Below, piece by piece: positions 39,201 through 51,200 of a DNA stretch of 64,000 nt. The notes below the pieces were generated by a model that worked only from the letters and a program-made list of their open reading frames with translations, had not been told where the DNA came from and ran no database searches. A program made the translations under genes and the position numbers. Origin of the DNA: Stichopus chloronotus (taxonomy: Eukaryota > Echinodermata > Holothuroidea > Aspidochirotida > Stichopodidae); NCBI GenBank assembly GCA_021234535.1, contig CM037838.1:11677929-11741928 (forward strand). The letters are read 5' to 3'. The first letter of the stretch is position 1. Every line of letters begins with the position of its first letter.

Positions 39201-42200
39201 AGCAGGATACGCTAAAAAAGTTATGCCACAGACTTAGGAGGTAGCTAAAGTTAACATTTTAGAACACAAAATTGCTCATAAACTTGAAAACAGAAGGAGA
39301 TACAGACTTTTTCCTTCGGGTGAGGGAGTTTCAAAAAGTATGTTGGGTATGATCTTTCCATCTGTGCAATCTATGTTTTAAATAGAATAATCCGACAGAG
39401 TTATGAAGATGTATACCAGTTCAACGAAATTATCTTACAACACATTTCTAATATAAAATTTGTTGCTGAGATTGTCCTAAATGGTTAATCAGGGGTGTTA
39501 TGCTAATGAACATGGTTTAACATAGACCGATCAGAAGCAGTTCAGCTACATACAGGTCACTGACCTTTTGCCCAAATACCGTAAGGGACAATTTTCAAAT
39601 ATTTCCAACTGCTTGTTTCCGTTTGGATAATTATTGGACATCAAACCTTGACAAAAGCTACTCCAGGACTTATGTCACTCTTTCTGCATCCCCCCCCCCA
39701 TTTCCAACAAACATCATTATCTCATCTTCCAATCTAAAGGAAACTAACTTTTGAAACTTTAAGGTATCTGTTGTGGCTGAACTGACAAATGCTTTAAATG
39801 CAACTTGGTTAATAAGAATAAACACTGAAAAGAAAGAAAAAAAGAGAATAACAGATTGCTGGATATTTAAAAAAGGTGAGGGGGTGGAGTAAGAAGAGTT
39901 TAAAAAAATGAATAGGGGGCACTTACTACCTTTTTTGCAGTCGGAATCCAGCCAGCTGATATCATCCAGATGAAGAGGGTCATAAATGATCTTGAAGTGT
40001 CCGCTGGCGGAGAGTTTTCCGAAGACCACGATGTCACTCAAGAGTAGAACAACAAGCTGAAGGAGAGAATGGAACACAACAGAAAAGATTCTCAAGCAAA
40101 ACAGGTTTACTGCTGGTGAAAATATGGAATCACAAGAAGCAAATATGGGTCTGTTACTAACACCATAAAACAAATATTTGGTGACTGACAACATATTCAA
40201 ATATGTAACAAACTGCAAAATTCCTAACGTAAAATTTCTAAGGCCTAGTTTGATGTCCCTGTTGCTTCAATGTGTGGACACCTCCAGCACGTGAGAGCAC
40301 TACCAGTGATTTAAGGATGCAGTTGCCGGTGACGAAATTGAGACCACAAGTAACGCACGTTACCAGTAGCATTTCCTTTTCGCCAAAGACAATACACACA
40401 AAATCTGCTAGCCTATTATGCATCCAATACTCCCATGTTTATATTGTCTGCAGTGTTGTTCTAAAATACAGTGCTTAAAGTCGAGAATGTAAATTAATGT
40501 GACCCTCAAAATCTGCAATACTCAGTGCATACAGAAGATAGAGCCAAAAGAAAACAAAAAGATCTTAGTTTTCACATCCCTTCATATTTAATATTTAAAT
40601 CAGGCAAAGAAGAGAGTGAAAGTTGCTAGATTAATAGATCAATGCTAGATAAATTTTCAACTGATTTCTGGCTAGGAAGAGTTTCACAATGAGTCTAAAG
40701 CAAATGTATGATAAAGCAAAAGAAGTGTAAACTTGCGCTGATGAACAGATTTTACTGTATTACTTTATACTATATGATAACTGTGTTAAAACACGTACTG
40801 CCCTAAATTTTCTGCATCAGTTGGTGAAACTAGACAGTGGTAACAAAACTTTAACTCAGAAAAATGAGTATTACCTTATCATGCAAAAGCCATTCATCAT
40901 TCATCTATCAGTTTGTGTTACAAGCAAAGACTATGTTGAAGCTGTAAAAACTGGTGTGCATTTACAATTTTTCTGTCAGGCTCTTTCAAACGTTTTAGTT
41001 CCATCAAATGTTAAATACAGATTAAAGGTTACCATTAAAGGTTACCACACGGTGGTAGAGCTACAAAAGTCAATTAATACCAAGGAATTCTACCAGAGCA
41101 GACAAAAAAACAAATTGGGATGGTGTAGGGATGAATTACCACGACAAGGAGTGGTTTGCAAAAAATTTCAGTCTATTCTCCCAACTTTCTTCACAAAGGG
41201 TCACTTCTAGTCCCTTTTTAGCCTCCACTGTGAGATGCAAATTTCAATGAAGATGAAACAATATGTTTCATGTACTGGTTTCATTTCTCAACATCTGAAA
41301 GGATTTTCTTTTCACTTCCAAGACTGCATTTACTCATAAAATGCATGAGAATCTCAATCTGTCGACAGACAGTTTCTCGGTGTTTAGGCGGTGTCTCCTC
41401 TCATTATTTCCAGGACAAAATGTCTTCCTTAAATTCTACACACAGACTCTGACATATTTAAAATGCTGTTTTGCAATGCATTTCCTGTGAGTATTCTAAA
41501 CTTAAACTAGCGAATATACCATCCTTCAGAGGAACAATGTCTGAACTAAGAGCACCCTCCTACAAAGCAACGGTACTGTCAACGATTGTATGAAATTCTT
41601 CCAGAGCCTGGGCTACTTCTGAAAAACACCTTAAAACAGCAGTGTCCTGCAGAACACCAGGTATGATGTTTCCACTTACGACAATGCCAGATGACTTTTG
41701 AGCGATAATTTTTGCACTTTGCATCTATTTGTTGATGTGAATTGAGAATAACAGCTGGTGAGCAGAGTGTCTTCATAACCATATTCTGCATCGAACACTA
41801 AGATACCAGAAGCTACACATGTCAAGAGAAAACCCTCTCTGCTAAATGGTGCAGTTCAGGCTGGGCTACTATGGTTCAGAGACCATGATATACGCAGATG
41901 CGAGCACCTCATAATGCGGAGGGATGCAAGAGTGGAAACATATTTTTCTCCTGTGAGGCTTGGATGTGAGTCAAAGTTTGTGGATATGAGGACAAAATGT
42001 TGAAAGTACATTTATTCTTGATGTGATATATTCCACCGAGTCACAACAGGATTCTGGTGCATTCTTAATGATGTTCGATTGGGATGCTTATCAAAGTCAT
42101 GTGGATAGATAATTAACCTTTCAAGTCACACCATTCTCAGTTCAATGTCGCATGGTGAAAATCAAGGAGAGTAAAACTGATGGCCTCCCCCTTAGCATAC

Positions 42201-45200
42201 CATAGTCACCAATCAAAAGTCTTGCTGGATCAGTCACTTCTCTTTATATTATTGCTTTTTTTCTCATCTTACATACTGATAAACTTTGGCAGATTTCCTA
42301 CGAGACGCAGATTTTGCATGTCCTTTTCTTCTTCTTTTTTTTCGTTTTAAATTTGTATACATTCTGATTTTATCTTACATTTCACGATTTAAATCTTCAC
42401 CGGATGTGACAAAATTGAAAGTGGTGAGATGGGTCATACCTTTTGCAATCTCTTTCCTTCTCTTTGAATGAGGAGCCTGTCCACATGGATGAAGTCCCTA
42501 GCTGGAGTAGAGAGAGGAAACGGCTGCAAAAAGAGAAATGGATAACAGAGTTCACGAGTTCAACTAACAAATCCAAGGACAAATTCTTTTCACATCCATA
42601 TTAAATACACTCATGTGCGGCTTGTTTTGGTGCAACATATGAGCTCACTCAAAGTGAGATCGAACAACTTGATTAAGGAAGAATGTTGATGTGACCTTCT
42701 CACAGCAGGCCAACAAATCTGCAGTGAACATGATGATGGTGTTTCTTGTGACACTATCTGTATAAACCTTCACAAATTAATTTGACTAAAAATATGATTG
42801 CAATTTATCAGGAAATTGTCAGCAAAAAAATTGCTCAGCTTGTATTGAACATGTCTGAACTCAGATTTTGAAATCACTACATCTGCACTCGAAGACAACA
42901 TTTGTATATTAAATCAATAAACTGTTGGGAATGTTCAGTGGGTAATCACCATGCAATATCCAACTTTGTGATCGTTGCTGATTTTCAAAGGTTAGAATAG
43001 GATACACCTGGTTCATTGCCCAAGTTCTCTGCGAGTATTCCTATGGCAGTTGACACCTAGTGATTCTTTTAGACGAATGATTCTTAATCATGGCAAGTGG
43101 TAACATTCACTGTTGAATATTGATGTTTTAGGTAAGATTAAGAAATTATGCTGAATTTAATGATGCATGAAATAAAAGAATGAAATTAAGAGGGTTGATT
43201 TAAGAAAAAAACAAAAAAGACAGGTATTTTCATTGACTGCATCTCTGTTTACATACAGAGAAAACAAAGAACAAAACTGAGGTAGAAACATTTATTCCAT
43301 GTATCTCCATTGACAACAGAACATCTACAAGTTTTTTGAAAGACACATACCCTTGGGGCATTCACTGATGACAAGAGCCTAAACTGCACTGAATTTGTTG
43401 GTGAAAAAAAAACATTCGAACTGGTTTAATTCTTTTAGACTAGTTCAATGAAAGAGATGCTTAATTAGCTTCTTTGTCTATAGTTAGCCACCTATAGCCT
43501 AGCACACTCATAAATGCATAATTTACTTCAGACAAACATACTGTATCCTATACACTGGATATCAGCAACAACAACACCATACCTCAACGCCATCTACAAA
43601 CGACACTGAACTGCCGTTGGTTAATTCTTCATTGACCTTTGCCCTTGGCCCAGAGCTCTGGGTACCCTTGTCACTGCCCATAGGAGATGCATTTGTACTG
43701 TGATCTGGCGTTTCATCGGTGGCCTTGACGGCATGGAGAGGCGCCTGCAGGGTTTGTGTCAGTTTCAGTTCTGTTTCAGAGATGGCTGATGAGCTTGTCA
43801 TCCTGCCATTTTCTTGCAAACAATTCTCTTCTGCTAAGTTGCCTGCATCAGGTTTCAACTCATTGTCCTCTCGGCAGTTCCTTTCCACAAGCTCATTGAC
43901 ATCCTTAGACAGCTGCTCCCCTTCAGTGAGATCAGTATCGCCAGCGTTCATCTCTCTATGAATGTGACTTTCCTCCGATACCTTCCCTTCATCATCATGG
44001 TCGGTATCCTCTTTGGTGATGTTGTGCGTGCTCTCAGGTACATCTGATGAAGATGCTTCTCTCTGTCCTGTAGGCAGATCCACCTCGGATCCTTGTTCTC
44101 CTCCAGTCATGGTCACTAGTAGCAACGGAGCTCCCACATGGACCTCATCCTGAGATGTTGTGGGTTCTCCCTGGGATGTTAAATCCCCAGCAAATCTTTC
44201 TTCATTTCTTGCATAACTATCTGCATTCAGTGAGTCTACTGGTACCCTCTCCTTTTCTGACACTTGAGGGCGCTCTAAACGATCGCCAGCATCTACACTC
44301 GCTTGACGTTGAGTTGGTTGTCCTTCGGAGGAGTCACCGTCAAACTGCAGTTTCTCTCTGAGTTCAAGGTCACTGTTGATCATGTTCGATACTTCTATTG
44401 TCTTCGTCGCATCGGCGACGTCTCCTTGAGTGGCTCCGCCATCATTGGGGCCCATACCCTTCAAGTTCATCTGAGATTGCCTTTGGGCCACCTTAGCTGC
44501 TAGCTCTCTCTTCAAACGACGGTGAAGGAGAGGGGTGTACGGGGACATCCTGAGGACCCTGCCTTTGTCAAGTTTCTTCCGGTTGGACAAAGAGGCCCTC
44601 TGCATTGGTGAAGACAATCCTGGAGACGAGATGTACTTTCTGCCGCCGGTGGACGTCCTGTAGAAGAGGTTGAAGCTACCCCTGGAGAGAGGCGTCCTCT
44701 TCTTCTTCGGCTGAGAGACGTTGGGCATGGGAGACATGCATTCTGCTGTTCTTTGAAGTAAAGCTGTGACATAGCCAGTTGACTGCCTGTGAAAACCAAG
44801 GAGGGATGAAAAAGGGAGGAAAATATAAGGTTGCAAAGTAAACTATACTTCCAGTGTTGATTAGTGATTTTATCACAACATTTTGAACCAATCCCTATAT
44901 TCAATGATATACCAGCAGTATATGGATGTGCTGTACCCCTATCATACTGGTAAACCACTGAATGAAGAGGAATGTTGTTACCTACAATTATAGATATACC
45001 GTCAAATAGACAGAAACACGGTGCGATTAGATATTCATTCCATTGATATAACAGTGGTCCCAGTATATGACATCCCACTACTTAAGGGGATGTATACCAG
45101 TGGTAGATGATTAAGATATGAGACTGCTTGCCATGGATGTATACCAGTGGTAGACGTATAAGGCATGCCACTACTTGCCATGGATGTATACCAGTGGTGA

Positions 45201-48200
45201 CAGTACAGGACATGTCACTACTTGTTGTGGATATATGCCAGTGGGAGAATTATACAACACACCACTCCTTGTTGAGTATTTACATCAGTGGTATCATGTG
45301 GTATCATACATGACAGTACTTGCTATGTTTGTATATCTGTGGTTTTTAAAACCTATTGCTTGTGCTGAATGCACGCTTAGAGTATAGACACGAATGATGT
45401 GTGACCTCAAGCAAGTGCAAAATGACAACCACAATTTTATTGCAGCTGACAATCAAATTAAGCCAATCTGTTTTACTCCTGACAGCTATGCATACAGCAC
45501 AATACTGTGAATTGAAAAGAATGCCACATCAACTTTTTGTTTTGCATCTTACAAGTACAAATCCTTTCTCCCAGCTATAATCAGATGCAAATTTAGTATC
45601 AAGATGATCATGTACCACCATTAAAAATCCAAAGAGCACAACCAGGCACCTGCACGAAAAGTTGAAAAAGTCAAGAGTACAGATGGTGACACACAGTATT
45701 CATTAGATTGTCTCTACCTCACTGTCTTGGATGGACTTACTTCAGGATGGTTGAAATGAGTTCTGCGGATGCACCGGCTACATTGAAACCATCTAACTCC
45801 AGGAAAGTGTCCCCTTCCTTCATCCCTGCTAAAGCAGCAGGTCCACCTAAAAGAAGAAGAAAAAAAAAAAGAAAACAAAAATCGGCACAACTCTATCACC
45901 ATTTTCTTCAAGTGGTAAAAACTGTGTCACCAAGAACAAACAACACATTGCAAATTTAGTTACATGTAAAACAGGGCAAAGGGTAGATCTGACAAACAAG
46001 TTTAAAACAGGGTTGGTCGACCTCTTTTAATGAAGGGGTCACATTGACACCAATGAGCTTTGTGGCAGTCCTTACAAGTATGCCCTCTAATATCCTTCTC
46101 TTTACAACCTGTACTGTGAAATAACAACAGATGTTGTGGCCAAAAAATGTGTCACCGGTAAGACAATAGAACTGTATGAATGCCAAACTCATGCGCATTC
46201 AGACATATTTATGGCATTTTTTTTCATGGCAATGTCACAAAATATGAAAAATCTGTTGTATTGGCTATTGTAGTGAGTGTAAAATTTAACAACAGTGCCA
46301 CAAGCTTTATATTAAATATCACAAGCTTTAAAAGAATAACATTTTTATTACTTTTCCATTTACATTCGTTTCTTTTTTCTTTAATTTTTATTTCTTTTCA
46401 AAATGGGGTTTGGGGGCTGCTTATAGCTCAATGTCTCTACACGAGCCACATTTCGGCTGCAGGCAACAGATAGGACACCCCCGATGTATATGAGTCCATT
46501 TGTATCCTGAAATATTACGGCTATCCCTATCAACTGCATGACATTCTGAGCTGTCAATAAATCGATGATGATGACTATGAAATTGAAACTAAAGTTCAGA
46601 CAGGCTAATAAAAAATACTAACAGTTCTGTGCTAAAACACGGAAACAAGTTTAATTAATGAAATATGGCCTACAATGAAACAGAGGGACAAATTCAATCA
46701 ATGGACGGTTGCAAAATGGCCGTGATAGTTAACCTAACAATTGATTCTGAGAGTGTTCTGACACGAGGGTTTTCCCTAATGAATATTCATTTCATAGAAA
46801 AAAAAGTCCTTACTCAACCCCCAGGATTTATTTTCTGAAATGCTGGCATCCAACAAACTGTCCAAAAACACAAGTACCGCAGAATAACAAATTTTAAACA
46901 GCACAAAATTTTTACACATTATGCTCTACTTTACAGTATTTTGCAGACTGCCTGTCAAATGCAATGTTTTTTTTTTTTTAAATACCAAGATTCTAATTTT
47001 ACTCCAGCCTCGGCATCGACGCGTAATCACCAGAGAAGTTCCCATCTCGAACGGTGGGGAACATCTCGTATGGCGATTGGACCCCCAACGAGGATGACGT
47101 AGACAGAAATGCGGTATGTTACCTGGTTGCACCTTTCCGACAGAGGCGGGGAGAGTGTTCTGAAATTTGAATCCGTATTTCCCTCTGTGATCTCGGCTCA
47201 GCATCACCTGGGCAGAAGACAGAAAAAGTCCTGCTGTTAATGATACTGATATTCATCACTGTAGGTACGAGGAAAGATACTACTGAAACCTTCAAAGGGA
47301 TAAGGTAGACTGTTTGAATATGGCAGTAACAGCAATGATTTAAACAGGGAACACTAAGAAATCAAGTCTCAGTACATTATATGGGTAACCATAGGGGTAA
47401 GTAATTCCAGATACTGAGAATGGTGGAACTTCTACGGTTTTTCAGTAAACTCAACAATAACTGTGACCCCCACTGATGTTCCAACTAACCTTGTAGTTCC
47501 TCACTACAAATCTATGTTCAAGCAGTGACGAGAATGAGGTACTGTAGGGGGGGGAACAAGTTGCAACCAACTCCCAAACAAAACTCAGTCTTACTGTGAT
47601 AACAAATATCGACTGGTTTTCTGCTGCTCAAAAATATGTCAATTTCTGGGTTCAACACAAGCAGCTGCATCTAGGGGTAGCCTTCCAAACGATGCAAATG
47701 CTCGTTCAAGCGCGAAAAATGAGCTACAACAATTTAGAGCCAGCAGAGCTATTGTAGCACTCTCTGACTCGATGAAGTGAGCACATAAAAATATTTGCAT
47801 GGTGGACCGCTGTACTATTTGGGCCTTCTTCTCTCCTGACAGACAATTTTTAAGGCAAATTGCAAAAATGCCAGAAATTCAGGAATGGTCAGAGGTCTTA
47901 CATTCCTACATAAAGTAACCTTCTATTCAGCAGTCAAGCCCCCCTCCAAAAAAAAAAAAAAAAATTAATAGGAAATGCAAATGGGAGTGGCTGGTCTGTG
48001 ACTAGCCCGCACAATGGACATGAGTTACACAGGCATCACCTCTGATGGTATTCGTAATAAACACCTCCGAAACCTATCGCTTGGATTCTAACTAAATCTG
48101 CGCACAGATTGTAAGCTATTAAAATTCATGTACTGTATGCCGTTGTAATGAGTTACACTCAGTGTCACTCAATACTTCTATTTCTTGGGCTTCAAATATT

Positions 48201-51200
48201 CATGCTCTTTTGAGCCAATCATCAGACATTAAGAAAGACTCATAAATATATAGACCTTGGATCTTAGATAAGACAAATATCTAACTGTTTGCAGGTGTTT
48301 TGGTATGTATGTTAAAAAAGCAGTACATCTATACCAACACCTCCTGGGAAGGTTAGTCTGTGACATCTAACGCCAGCATTAAATACCCTTTTAATAGCTG
48401 CAGTAGGCTTAATACCCAACATGCCCTGCGCAAGTCCGGGAAAGATGATTTTGAACCAGTGCAATGATTAGTTTGTATAGGAATCACCAGTGTTGGCATG
48501 TAAGTCAGGTGCATTGGAGTGAAAGAGTCACATGATTATATCTGCAACATAAAGAGATGGTTTAATTGGTTGAAGTTGCCAAAAAGTGGGGAGCTGGTCT
48601 TAAGAATATTAAACAACCAATTTGCATTGGACAAAATCATTGAGATTTATTTGATTAGGAGGTGGTGTCATCTAAATTTCATTCTTACAGTAAAAATATC
48701 GACAGGAACACTCCTTCCAGTTTCACTTCTTTCATTCCAAGCGATTAAATGTTACGTGAATGGGGGAAAGGTACATTTTCTTGACACAGCTCCCAGACTT
48801 ACAGAATAGTGTTACCATATACACACATGAACATGATACAGTATGGAATATAGACTGCTTCCCTCTCCGGGAGAGAGGACAAAAAATAATTTCAACTGAA
48901 TCTTGAAATCGAATTTGAGTATTCTTCAGTGTTTCCTGCCACTACAGTAACACACTGTAGCCCTCCCCCCAGTCCCCCCCCCCTTCAATGTACCTACAGT
49001 ATCATGTTTTGGTGAACACTGCCTCATATACTGTAAGTGGCTGTCAAGGTATCCTTCCACATCAGGAAAATGGTAATTATTCCCAAACATGTAACATGTC
49101 ACATGACAAAGCCTAATGATTGCCAACTAATGTAGAACTACTGTACATATCCGGATGCTGACGACTTGCCCCTTTTAAAGGCAAAGGCATTTGGCATACT
49201 TTGCAGAAAGACAACCAACCTACAGAACATGGTACCGTCTGTGTTTAAATCAATGACATACTTGAACTTCATGCGTGGATAGTTCAAATCATGAATTTTT
49301 ATTGGTCAAGCCACCTGGACTTACATTAAACACTTTGATCCTTGGCAAGATGTTGTTCTTCTGCTTCTCGCGGCCATTCATATCTTGAAGAGCGGTCGTG
49401 TCCGGCTGAGAAGGTACGGCGAGGTGCTTCTTGCGGCCCGTCTCTGCCTCCAGGAGATAAAACCATCCATAAGAGGCCTGCGTACAGTACATGCCAAGAT
49501 GTTCCAAGAAGTGAAAACAAAAACAAAAGCATGATTGTACTGTAAGTAAAATGGAAGGGAACAATTAAATCTAGTACCTCAGACAATGTCTCACAAATAC
49601 AAAAGCAGAAAATCTTGAGAAAATAGAATTTCCAAATCATATCTCTTTCCTCCTACTTGTTTCCAACCAAATCCACTGCCAGTAACTTATCCACCTCTAC
49701 GTTCTATTCTCATTCCCATTCAAGTACACACTCTCCTTTCCCGATCATTTCCTATTGTACCCATGCAGTCACCACTCCTCCCCTATAAATCCCTTTACAT
49801 TTTACGGAAAATTGACTCAAAAACATCGAGCATATTATGTTAACGATAGGCTACTTACACAACCTAACCTTACACCTGACCCACAACATCGGTTTAAAAA
49901 ACTGTTACTGTATGAATACGTCAGTGTTAACAGTTAATACTGAGCTTTCACCTGCTTTGATGTATCAGACATAGTTTAGTAGTAGGCTCACTACTTCCAG
50001 GGATGTTTGACCGTGATGTGTTACCTCAGAGAATAAAATCAACAACAGTGCTTCGTAAGATCCTTAGTACACGTATTCAACTCCAAATTGATGGCGACCA
50101 CAGAAATAGACTCACTCACAGTTGATACTGTTTATTTTGTGACACGTATGAAGGAAACCAACGTAAGCCAATTCTTACTAGCCTCTGTAGTCATGTATCT
50201 ATTTTTGCTGAAAATGTTAGAAATTGTATTTTTTTTTTTGTGAAGAGGGTTTTGTAAGGTTCTGACATTGCGGTAAAAAGTGTCTGGTCACAGATTTGCA
50301 ATACTGTAAGTGAGTTTATATTTTTAGTCATCAATTACCCTATTCTTGTAGCTTCAGTTGTGTGTCACATGTCCGTAACATCTCCATTTGACTACTTATT
50401 ACCAATGCATGGGTAATACTCAACCTGTGTTGCAAAATACCATGAATTTTGTGAACAAACTTAATGAGCCCCTAAAGCTGTCCAAACATTGTTTTCATCT
50501 TCAAAAATCCGGTAAGACTGAAACCAAACCAAAAGTCCTGGTTACCATTACAGTATTCTGTAGCTGTTGTACAGTACATCTGGTTGAAGGGTCATTACGT
50601 GGTGCAGTAATTGATACTATACAGCTGTACATACTACATTGAGATGCAGTATTATTTAATGTCTCTAAATTTTGACCACTTTTCACCTCGAATGGCTTGT
50701 GGCATCTGTATATAGCAGTGTAAGATACCGATCATCACGTAACTTCAAGGCTGTGTGACAATGCAAACTGAGCTGGCTTCATTCAGAAGTTGCATAGTAA
50801 AACCCTGAATGAAAATCAGTTGGAATTTTGTTCATATCTACAGTATTACTGTTTTTGAGATATGACTTTTCAAAGTTTGATGGCAATGCAAAACGGATGA
50901 CGTGGCGTGTTGCACAGTGTCAGTATTTCTTTTGTTATCTCTTTATATACTGTCTCTCAATTGCTTCATTACTGAGTTTCACATTGGTAAGCGATATCGA
51001 TATTTTTGAAGAAGAAAGTATAATACTTCCAAAATAAAACCTTCTGGGTATATAAAATTTTCAATTGTCCTTGAAATAAAGTCTTAAGTAAACAAAGGAT
51101 AACATAAGACATACTGTATCATATGAGTCCATCTCTTGATGTCACAAATTTGCATACTTTATATCCAATCTTTATTCACGATGCAAGTGTAATCTACACG

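Larger units (their letters stand above)
21256..39929 (-). other. 18.7-kb intron splitting the PH-like domain
   Basis: Bounded by a phase-1 donor at 39929 (or 39926) and the CTGCAG acceptor at 21256. It contains the split minisatellite with inserted element, two TTAA foldback elements, two GAGCCCCT repeats, the 145-bp DR1 array and a hAT-like element. No further exon is required by the reading frame. Confidence 0.75.

Noticed and set aside
39670..42582. Dbl-family RhoGEF interpretation of the PH-like exons
   Set aside because: No DH domain precedes the PH. The upstream coding exons are disordered linker, PDZ and C2, which fit RGS3 better.
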